42,592 nucleotides of DNA. Source: Albidovulum sp. bin36 (lineage in GTDB: Bacteria; Pseudomonadota; Alphaproteobacteria; Rhodobacterales; Rhodobacteraceae). The translations under genes and the position numbers were made by a program. How positions within the stretch are numbered: position 1 is the stretch's first letter; each line of letters starts with the position of its first letter. Positions 35,523 through 42,592 of this stretch are shown piece by piece. The stretch is from NCBI GenBank assembly GCA_002238565.1, contig MPMP01000042.1:1-42592 (forward strand). Reading direction: 5' to 3'. The notes below the pieces were generated by a model. It saw nothing but the letters and a program-made list of their open reading frames with translations, was not told the origin of the DNA and did no database searches.

Positions 35523-36314
35523 ATGCAGGAACTCAAGCGCATATCCCCGCCCGACCTAGCGGGACGCGTCGCCGTCGTGACCGGCGCAGGCCAGGGAATC
35601 GGACACTCGGTCGCAAGGCAGCTGTCGGAGGCGGGCGCAACCGTGTTCGCCGGAATCAAGTCGGCTGGCGAAGGGAAAGTCAAGGGCGCCGAGACCCTCG
35701 CGATGGACGTGACCGACGGGCGGCAGGTCGAAGCCGCCTTCCGCCATATCTCCCTGGAAGCGGGCAGGCTCGACATTCTAGTAAACAATGCCGGCGAAAT
35801 CGCGCCGATCGGCCGTTTCCAGGATTTGAATATCGAGGATATCGGGACAACAATCGACGTTAATTTCCTTGGCGCCGCGAGATGCATACGCGCCGCGCTT
35901 CCGCTGCTGGAGGAGTCCCGAGGCGTAATCGTCAACGCGGGCACAGGCGCCGCCAAAATTCCCTTGGAGGGCTGGACGGCCTATTGCTGCTCGAAATCCG
36001 CCGAGCTGATGCTGTCGAGAATGATCGACGAGGAATTCAGGCCGAAGGGCGTTCGCGTCTTCGATATGGGCATCCCGCCGAGCGATACGCAATTGCAGGC
36101 TCTGGTCCGGAAGTCCGGCATTAATCGCATTAGCAAAATTCCTCGAAAAGACCTGGTTGATCCCGATATTCCCGCATCCGCGCTAGTATGGCTTTGCGGC
36201 GACGAGGCGCGAAGGATCGACGATGCCGTACTGGACTTGCGGGACGATCTGTTCCGCGGATTGATGGCCGATCAAGGGCTCCCGGCGGACGGCGGCGCGA
36301 AGGCGCAGGCCTAG
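35523..36314 (+). CDS. SDR-family oxidoreductase with Ser-to-Thr at the active site
   Basis: A classical short-chain dehydrogenase of 263 residues: TGAGQGIGHSVARQL (cofactor loop), NNAGEIAPIG and YCCSK as YxxxK. The usual catalytic Ser, 13 residues before the Tyr, is Thr (NAGTGAAKIPLEGWTAY). Catalysis may be altered or simply tolerate Thr. Two ATG codons, at 35517 and 35523, are in frame; CAGGGAG at 35508-35514 is 2 nt from the first and 8 nt from the second, so the second fits better. The gene ends overlapping the ThDP-enzyme stop by 4 bp (tail to tail). The Asp after the second strand (AMDVTD) is the usual adenine-binding residue. Confidence 0.88.
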   Translation: MQELKRISPPDLAGRVAVVTGAGQGIGHSVARQLSEAGATVFAGIKSAGEGKVKGAETLAMDVTDGRQVEAAFRHISLEAGRLDILVNNAGEIAPIGRFQDLNIEDIGTTIDVNFLGAARCIRAALPLLEESRGVIVNAGTGAAKIPLEGWTAYCCSKSAELMLSRMIDEEFRPKGVRVFDMGIPPSDTQLQALVRKSGINRISKIPRKDLVDPDIPASALVWLCGDEARRIDDAVLDLRDDLFRGLMADQGLPADGGAKAQA

Positions 36315-37975
36315 TTTCGCATCAAGTCTCGCTTGCGCTGCTCGATCTTGGAAAGAAGCGGCGGAAAAATTTCTTCCGGATCGATCGCGATTGCCAGGAG
36401 AACGGGTTCGCTCGCCTCCGCGGCCCAAGCCATACCTGAGTCCAACTCGCCCGGATCAGCTATCGTTCGGCTTTCGATTCCGAATCCTTCCGCCACCTTT
36501 GCGAAATCGATTTTTTGAAGCCTTACGAAATTATCCGCTCCGTACATCGCTTCCGCCTGATGGCGGAGAATGCCGAGCGCGCCGTCGACGAATACAATTC
36601 CGGCGACCGGCAATCCTAGCTCCCGGGCAACCGCCAATTCGCCGATCGTATGGACGAATCCTCCGTCGCCGCTGATCGAAACGACTTTTGTTCCGGGCTC
36701 GGCGATTGAAGCGCCGATCGCGGCGGGCAGGCTGAAACCCATTGCGTCGAATTCGCAAGACTGAATGAGACGTTCGGGCCGCGTAATGTCGAGATGCTCG
36801 CAGACCCAAAGCCGATGATTTCCGATGTCCGCGGTTACGATCGCATCGCCGGAAAAATGAGAATTCAATGATCGGAGGACCGATGCCGCTCCCAGTCCGC
36901 GACTGGAACCGCCATGCGAACCATGCCGTTTCACCTTGAAATCGTGCCAAAAATCATAAAGCGCAATCTTGTCCAAAAAGCCTTCCAGAACCATGCAGGC
37001 ATCGCCTACGACGGCATGATCGACCCGATAAACGAGGTTTGGCTGGCGCGGTTCTATGTCGATCTGAACCATTACCGCGTCTTCGCGAAACAAATCGCTC
37101 CTCCAGCCGAATGTCGTTTGCTCGCCAAGCGCGCATCCGACAACTATTACCAAGTCCGCCTGCCCGACCGCCTCGCGCGCGGCGTCAGTACCGTAGAAGC
37201 CGAGCATTCCAACATAGTTGGAGTCCCGCGAATTAATGCAGCCGATGCCGGAACGGCTGGTAGCGACGGGCGCGCCGATTCGATATGCGAATTTCTGGAG
37301 CGCGGAGGCGGCCCCGGAGCGAAGAACGCCGTGGCCTGCCAAGATAGCGGGTTTACTGCATTTTTCGAGCAGATCGGTTATGTAGCCAAAATTCTCCCAG
37401 TAGGGTCCGGGCAGGCGGACAGGCCTGAATGGGTTAAATTCCAATGCGTCTACCGCTTCGGCCTGAATATCTTGAGGAATGTCGATATGCACCGGCCCGG
37501 GACGACCGGACTCGACGATCTGAAGCGCAGTCGTGATTAAATTCGGAAACTCGCTTGCGGCGGTCGCCTGAGCGGAGTGTTTGCAGAACTGCCTCAGCAA
37601 GCTCAAATTGTCGCAATGCTGAAGTATATTCCGGTTGCTGTACCTGCGGTCGACCTGAGCGGTAATGACGAGAAGCGGAATGGAATCCGCCTTGGCGTTG
37701 GCAACCGGAGTCGCAAGGTTGGTAGCGCCGGGACCGGGCGCCCCCGAAAACACGACCCCGATCTCGCCCTTGGCCAATGCATAGCCCGACGCCATGTAGC
37801 CGGCGCCCAGCTCATGTCGCGCCGCGACGATTCTAGGAGCGCCGAATTTTCCGATCGCGTTGTAGGTCGGCAGGAAATGCCCGCCCGCGACAGTGAAAAC
37901 AGTCTCGATTCCCGCCGCGTCCAGCGCCCGGGCGATCACCTCGCTTCCGTTGGAGGCCGTAAGTTTTTCCGGCAT
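36311..37975 (-). CDS. Thiamine-diphosphate-dependent enzyme, acetolactate synthase-like
   Basis: A 554-residue three-domain ThDP enzyme. The N-terminal domain has the catalytic Glu55 in RHELGAGYMASGYAL and PGPGATN. The central domain shows ILAGHGVLRSGA. The C-terminal domain carries ISGDGGFVHTIGELAVAREL, the start of the ThDP-metal motif GDG-x(24-27)-N(N). At its end, where Asn-Asn is usual, the sequence is FVDGALGIL, an Asp-Gly in place of Asn. I chose the ATG at 37975 (MPEKLTASNGSEVI), preceded by AAAGGT; an upstream in-frame ATG adds 70 residues without homology. Acetolactate synthase, sulfopyruvate decarboxylase-like or benzoylformate-type chemistry is possible. Linked enolase and SDR genes suggest catabolism, not isoleucine or valine synthesis. 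Confidence 0.87.
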   Translation of the reverse strand: MPEKLTASNGSEVIARALDAAGIETVFTVAGGHFLPTYNAIGKFGAPRIVAARHELGAGYMASGYALAKGEIGVVFSGAPGPGATNLATPVANAKADSIPLLVITAQVDRRYSNRNILQHCDNLSLLRQFCKHSAQATAASEFPNLITTALQIVESGRPGPVHIDIPQDIQAEAVDALEFNPFRPVRLPGPYWENFGYITDLLEKCSKPAILAGHGVLRSGAASALQKFAYRIGAPVATSRSGIGCINSRDSNYVGMLGFYGTDAAREAVGQADLVIVVGCALGEQTTFGWRSDLFREDAVMVQIDIEPRQPNLVYRVDHAVVGDACMVLEGFLDKIALYDFWHDFKVKRHGSHGGSSRGLGAASVLRSLNSHFSGDAIVTADIGNHRLWVCEHLDITRPERLIQSCEFDAMGFSLPAAIGASIAEPGTKVVSISGDGGFVHTIGELAVARELGLPVAGIVFVDGALGILRHQAEAMYGADNFVRLQKIDFAKVAEGFGIESRTIADPGELDSGMAWAAEASEPVLLAIAIDPEEIFPPLLSKIEQRKRDLMRN

Positions 37976-38048
37976 TCGATACCTTTCAAAATCATGATCC
38001 GCTTGTCTATTCGTTTGGGAATCAAATACGTGATTACCCATGGCGATT

Positions 38049-38228
38049 TTAGTTCGCCGCTCTGGATTCCTCGATGCTCGCCTGATCCTTGGCCCTATCG
38101 CGCTCCGCTTCGAACCGCCAGTCTTTTTTCGGTGGTCCCTGCATGATAGCGGCAGCGATGTTTTCCATCGTGTCCGGGATCGGCTCAATATTCCCGTAAC
38201 GATTCTTCGGCCTTGTTTTGTCGGTCAT
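38049..38228 (-). CDS. Small protein coupled to the DUF262-HNH gene
   Basis: A 59-residue protein beginning MTDKTRPKNRYGNIEPIP, then ENIAAAIMQGPPKKDWRFEAE. Its ATG overlaps the stop of the HNH coding region as ATGA, which indicates translational coupling and one operon with the methylase and nuclease genes. A longer frame starts at 38261 but overlaps the nuclease. The polar, basic protein has no recognised domain. Position and coupling suggest a helper or regulator of the restriction module. Confidence 0.6.
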   Translation of the reverse strand: MTDKTRPKNRYGNIEPIPDTMENIAAAIMQGPPKKDWRFEAERDRAKDQASIEESRAAN

Positions 38229-39310
38229 GTCGCACCCTTCCTCTGGTTGCATGGTTGGCACAGCAATTGCAGGTTATCATCATCCGTCAGTCCGCCATCC
38301 TTCAACGGCTTGATATGGTCGCCGTGCATCTGCCCGAGTTTGAATCTCTTGCCACAATTCGTACACCTCCCCTTCTGAGGCTCGTATGCCGCCGTCTTCT
38401 GCGCCTTGCTGAATGTCCGCAGGTTCAGGTGCCGTTCATTACCGTCAAGCACATACAGGTAGACATCGGGCGGCTTGCGGATAATGCTCTTTCGGTTAGG
38501 GTCTCCAAGATCAAACAGGTGCTGGATCACGGCTTCGAGTTTCCCCGGCTCATGCACGGAACCGCCATGTTCGGCATAGACGGATCCCCAATCTACACCC
38601 CGCATGGCATCCCGCTTCTTCGGAAACGTGGCTTCAACCCACGCAATCACGGTTTTGAAGTGCGACCACAACTCGCCTGCATCGGCATTATGTTGATGAA
38701 TGCCCATGTAGTCCATAATTTTGCCGCCACTGACCCACTTGATGGCTGTTTCCAGGATTTTCTGCCTGAACGTACGCCTCGCTGAGTCTCTGCGCCGCGC
38801 ATTGACGACGACTGAAATACCGTTTGGCGTCTAACAGCCATGGCCCCGGAAAGGTCGCGTTAAGCAACTCTTGATCGGACAATTCCTTACCTGGGATGTT
38901 CACGATCTTGAACCACTCCAGTTTCTCGCTGGCATCTCCTTCGCACACATAGACCGTAAGTTCGCAACCCTTGGTGCATTCCTGAACGTCATTGGGTTGA
39001 TTGGGAAAATACAGGCCGCCTATTGAGAAGTCTCCATTGACATACTGACAGATTGACATGGTTCTTTACTGGCCGTCCAGGACTTCCTACGTGCCGTCCG
39101 TCCTTGTCGCCCAATACATGACATTGAGCGGGAATTCCTTCAGGACGGAACGGATCACGTCATCGAGCTGCTTGTTCTTGTAGACGAATTCGCGCTGATA
39201 GGGTGGCCGAATGTTCAGTTTTCCTTCGTAACCCCTTGCGCCGTTTTCCCGTCATCACTGTATCCGCTCGTCAACTCGCCGACGGTGATTTTGCGTTCTT
39301 CAATTTTCAT
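38225..39310 (-). pseudogene. DUF262-HNH (GmrSD-like) restriction nuclease, decayed
   Basis: Homology can be followed from the ATG at 39310 (MKIEERKITVGELTSGY), overlapping the methylase stop by 11 bp, to the TGA at 38225. A frameshift near 39235 is followed by GKLNIRPPYQREFVYKNKQL and FPLNVMYW. The DUF262 catalytic loop then reads DGT-TAG-EVLDGQ-TAA-RTMSI, so TAG (39087-39089) replaces Tyr and TAA (39066-39068) replaces the second Gln of DGQQR. A second frameshift near 38765 leads to ETAIKWVSGGKIMDYMGIHQ. The end is an HNH nuclease (CTNCGKRF, HGDHIKPLKDGG, CQPCNQRK). DUF262 proteins hydrolyse nucleotides and guide cleavage. With two stops and two frameshifts this copy is dead. Confidence 0.87.
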
Positions 39311-40367
39311 GAGAAGTCTTTCTCGCCCCTATCAGTATCCGCGAATATGGAACCTTCACTTCTCCATCAACCAACATGTAGAGATCACCATCCACCGCGC
39401 CGCGTTTTTGCACAGTCTTCCTGTAATGCTTGGGTTCAGGCTTATATGGCTTCACACCTGCCGAAACTCCCAGACCTGCGATCCCAATGCCAAGTATCTC
39501 AAACTGGTCTGGATTGTATTTGTCCATGAAGGTGATCGGCACACCCGTAACGCCGTCGTAGGCTTCTGGAATGTTCTTTGTCCAGTCAACGTTGATAGCG
39601 TCGAAGTTCTCATACTTTGGATACTTCTCAGACGTGTATCTTTCGTAGGGGATCAGATCCTCGTGGTGTTTTTCATGGTCAATGTTGGCAAACCATCGAA
39701 CGCCTTTTACCCGGATGAACTTGTTGCCGTCCGCGTCGACTTGACATGGTGCCGCCTCAAGAGGGTAGTCATCAGGAACACCAAATTCTCGGTCTCCGCT
39801 ACTGATGCTAGGCCCAAGCCAAAGCCTGTCTGCCATGAAATGCGGGAATACATCCCTGTACTTGAGTGCGTTGACATTGCCCAAAACAATGAAGGACTTT
39901 CCATGCTCGACAAGTTGATTGACATATTCCCTGAACAGGGAAAAAGGCGGATTCGTGACCACGATGTCCGCTTGTTTCAGGATGTCGATGCCCTCCTGAC
40001 TCCGAAAGTCACCGTCGCCTTTAAGGTGCGTGATACCTATGTCCTCGGCATTCGGGACATGATCGCCTTCCCGAAAACCGTCGTATTCCAGTTTGATCGC
40101 CCTTTCGGTGTCGTGTGCTGAAAACAGGTCCGGGTTCTGGTTCTTGTAGCAGGTGGTTATGAGCTTCTTCAGTCCAAGATCAGCAAACTTCAGGGAAAAA
40201 TACTTGAAGAAATTGCTTACCGTCGGATCATCGCAATTGCAGTAGACAACCTTGCCATTGAAGTGGTCCCGGTAGTGCCGCAACTCTTTCTCGATGTCAG
40301 GTAACTGGGTATAGAATTCGTCCTTCTTGCCACGCTTCGCTTAGTTCAGGTTCTTGTTCAGGGCCAT
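39300..40367 (-). pseudogene. EcoRI-family adenine-specific DNA methyltransferase with a nonsense codon
   Basis: The ATG at 40367 starts MALNKNLN, followed by TAA (40341-40343), then without frame change AKRGKKDEFYTQLPDIEKEL and YRDHFNGKVVYCNCDDPTVS. The N-terminal NKNLxxAKxxKxDEFYTQLxDIExEL block is that of EcoRI-type methylases, as is SNFFKYFSLKFADLGLKK. The methyltransferase NPPF motif is in ADIVVTNPPFSLFREYVNQ. Apart from the early stop the frame is intact to TGA 39300. Translation could restart at the in-frame TTG of codon 28, losing part of the N-terminal region, so residual activity cannot be excluded. It is linked by overlap to the DUF262-HNH nuclease. Confidence 0.87.
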
Positions 40368-40372
40368 GACGC

Positions 40373-41354
40373 TTAGCAGGTCTTTCCGACCAACGCCTTG
40401 AAGGGCGGACGCCTTCCGTCCATGCCCAGCGCCATTTGCCGCATGATGTCGATGGTGTCCGAGCAGCGGTCGTTGTGCCGTCCGGCAAACTCGGCAACAT
40501 AGCGATGCAGATGCTGCGGCGACAGATGATGGAACGTGCCGTGGTAGCCGCGCTTCAAGATCGCCCAGAAGGATTCAACGCCATTCGTGTGGGCCATTTC
40601 ATGCCCATACAGCGAAACCGAGTGGCTCACCGCCTCATGCGCGTAGTCGTCCATACCGGTGCAAGCCTTCGCTTCGTCCGTGTAGAGTTGTGCGCCCGCT
40701 TGCACGTTCTCGCGGATGAATCCCTCCAACGTCGGCTTGTCCGTTGACTGGACGACCTTGGCGGTCACCTGACCGGTCTCGCGGTCTTTGGCACCGACAA
40801 CTGCCGTTTTGCCAACAGCGCCGCGTCCGGTCCCGGACAATTCCTTGCGCTTGGCGCTGCTCATGTTCTTCCGCATGCCGCCGAAGCAGCTTTCATCAAC
40901 TTCAACCGGCCCGGGAAAAGAGCGAAGCGTTTCCCTGCCAGGTCTCGCGGATACGCTGGGCAAGATACCAAGCCGTCTTCTGCGTCACTTCCATGTCACG
41001 GCTTAACTTCATGCTCGAAACCGACTTCAAGTTTGTCGAAAGAAGGTAAATGGCCGTGATCCACACCTGAAAGCCCAGCTTGGATCCTTCCATCAGCGTT
41101 CCCGTCTTGGTCGAGAAGTCCTTCCGGCAGGTGCTGCAGCGATACGGCTGCGGCTTGCGCGTGGGCCTGATCTGCACGTTATGCGATTGGCAGCACGGGC
41201 AGGTGGCGCCTTCCGGCCAACGCTGTTCGACAAACCACTTTTCGGCTACCGCATCGTCCGGGAACATCCGTGTGAACTTGACCAGTGAAAGTCCCTTGCG
41301 AAAGGATTTCCCGGGGGCTTTCTTGGGCACCTGATTCTCTCTTGATTGAGTCAC
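40373..41354 (-). pseudogene. IS1595-family (ISXO2-like) transposase, frameshifted
   Basis: The N-terminal frame (KKAPGKSFRKGLSLVKFTRM, zinc-ribbon CPCCQSHNVQIR and YRCSTCRKDFS) continues to RIRETWQGNASLF. One surplus base in a TTTTCCCGGG run near 40915 then shifts the frame; with TTTTCCGGG it would read LFSGPVEVDESCFGG straight into the second part. That part has the DDE-like residues EVDESCFGGMRK, YTDEAKACTG and NGVESFWAILKRG. The combined length of about 326 residues is normal for ISXO2-like transposases. The stop codon is only 5 nt before the methylase ATG, leaving no room for the terminal repeat of an intact element at that side. Confidence 0.88.
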
Positions 41355-42470
41355 AGATTTCCCAAGAGTAAGTCAGAAGTCAAGCAAAAGCAGTGTTTTT
41401 GACCCGCTCTCCTGAAATTTCGTTCGACAATGGTTCTTGCAACGCGATTTCGGGATCGGAACACAGAATTAAAACTTTTAAGTCTCTGAACTCTTGATGT
41501 TGTTGCCGCCGCCCCGTTTTCTACCAGAAATCGTATTACTTTTCGTCGCTCGCTGGTCTTTTTGGAGCCTTTTCGAGCTTGCTTTCCCTGCGGATCGCTT
41601 CTCCAATCCGTTTCGCGTCGTACATCCAAGCTGGGGGCATTTTCTTGGCTGTCTGCTGTTCCATCTCTCTCTTCATGTTTGATGTCCTCCTTTTGGTCGA
41701 CCCTCATTATATAGTGAGGGGACTGCTCGGTATACACATTAGACCCCAATGCCCGTGCCAATTTAATTAGTGCAATTGATGGTTCGCTCACCCTCTTGAA
41801 AAGCTCTGATGCTTCCGCTTTATCAATGATAAAGCCATGTTCCGGATATCCTTCAACCAGCCGCCTCACTGTGGTGTCTTCGGCATTTTTCCCATGTTCG
41901 ACGAGGCGGTCACCGTAAGCTTTGGCAACGTTCAAGTCTCTCAAGTCGTTTCCGAGGGCCTCTGGGTTGATCTGCGCATAAACGGGTGTCATCACGCCTG
42001 TAGCAATCTGCGCAGCGATGCGAGATGCCATTTCAAGGCTAATTGTATGGCCGCTCTTGACCTTGATGCCAAGCATGATTGCTTCGAAGACATCAAATGT
42101 CTCTGCGGACAATCCGCCTAATGCTGTGCGAACAACCATTCCCGATCGACGCTGGCCAATCTCGTCGCGTTGAAGCAATTGAACATCCAGCGGACCTAGT
42201 TCAGACATGGCCGAGGACATAACCAAATCACTTGCTCCAAGCGCTATAAGCGTTCCTGCACTCTTGCATTTTGTCGGAATGAAAATTGTGAATTTGTCAC
42301 TGGTCTCCTGAAAATAGCCTAGCTATCTTGTAAGCTGCACCAGCATCACCGCCTTGGGTCGTCAAAATTAGCGGAGAATTGGTTCTATGTGGCTGTTCCG
42401 CAGTGGGCTGCATTGCACTGACGATATGGCCAAAACCGTAATTGTCAATTGATCCGCTGTAAACGCAGTA
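41351..42470 (-). pseudogene. SDH-family Clp-fold serine protease, frameshifted
   Basis: The main frame reads KFTIFIPTKCKSAGTLIALG (nucleophile Ser in KSAGT), ASDLVMSSAMSELGPLDVQL and YPEHGFIIDKAEASELFKRV. This is the ClpP/SppA-like SDH family (PF01972-type). The N-terminal strand and GGDA block (LTTQGGDAGAAYKIARLFSG) lie in another frame, ending at TGA 42297-42299, so one frameshift near 42300 splits the gene. Upstream the frame reaches a TGA near 42490 without an ATG, so the start is lost or is a rare codon. The last 30 residues appear to come from the end of the neighbouring insertion sequence. Such proteases are often found in mobile or defence-linked loci. Confidence 0.75.
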
Positions 42471-42592
42471 ATTCTCATTATCAATTCATTTTCGATTTTC
42501 TCCTTGCTGGAGCGGATTTTCAACGGGACTGCGGATTGTTTTGTCTGCGGAGAGGCGGTCGCCGGTCAGGGCGGCTTTTCGGGAAGGTCGGC

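Noticed and set aside
39060..40367. Stop-codon reassignment (TAG as Tyr, TAA as Gln/Lys) in the restriction module
   Set aside because: Frameshifts occur in the same genes and TAA/TAG end other genes in the window, so decay is the simpler reading.
41699..41718. Inverted repeat CCCTCATTATATAGTGAGGG
   Set aside because: It lies inside the protease coding frame, is imperfect and short; likely coincidence, though an operator cannot be excluded.
1..42592. CRISPR arrays, tRNA or rRNA genes
   Set aside because: No regularly spaced repeats and no tRNA-like or rRNA-like segment were found by eye.

Overview
The window looks like a GC-rich alphaproteobacterium, probably host- or surface-associated and with a genome rearranged by insertion sequences. 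This rests on tripartite tricarboxylate (TctABC) and TRAP (DctPQM) transporters, a truncated Anbu-type proteasome-like gene, several catabolic SDR, enolase-superfamily and ThDP enzymes, and many broken IS4, IS66 and IS1595 transposases. The genus cannot be named from sequence alone.

Region 1 (1-4300): an IS4-type transposase C-terminus, then a minus-strand tctC-tctB-tctA operon driven from a 295-bp leader. Region 2 (4650-15042): a seven-gene minus-strand operon for uptake and breakdown of a uronate-containing oligosaccharide. It runs ATPase, two permeases, substrate-binding protein, heparinase II/III-type lyase without a signal peptide, SDR and GH88 unsaturated glucuronyl hydrolase. A glucarate-dehydratase-family gene is divergent from it across a shared operator. 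Region 3 (15370-18404): a truncated anbu pseudogene, a FadR-type GntR regulator, and an IS66 remnant joined to a frameshifted IS4 remnant. Region 4 (19167-23470): a DctP-DctQ-DctM TRAP operon whose leader is a 283/295 copy of the TctC leader, then IS4 and SDR remnants. Operator-like GGTATAC sites occur before tctC, dctP, the ABC operon/dehydratase and the GntR gene, so one local regulator may control all the transport and catabolic genes.

Region 5 (23717-31600) has an Old Yellow Enzyme-family gene and a defence-like locus. A short gene with an HEPN RDxxxH motif overlaps, by ATGA, the start of a 1650-codon nuclease-helicase-methyltransferase gene of Type ISP architecture. The large gene is split by a G12 tract; removing one G restores a single frame, which suggests phase variation. 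Region 6 (31970-37975) is a catabolic cluster: M20 deacylase, AbrB-family membrane protein, mandelate racemase-like enolase, SDR and ThDP-dependent enzyme. Region 7 (38049-42592) is a decaying restriction-modification module: EcoRI-family adenine methyltransferase with a nonsense codon, DUF262-HNH nuclease with two nonsense codons and two frameshifts, and a small coupled protein. It is preceded by a frameshifted IS1595 (ISXO2-like) transposase and a frameshifted Clp-fold (SDH family) serine protease.

The strongest leads are the duplicated leader with an operator inside its promoter, the G-tract-switched Type ISP-like enzyme with its HEPN partner, and the decayed EcoRI methylase/DUF262-HNH pair.
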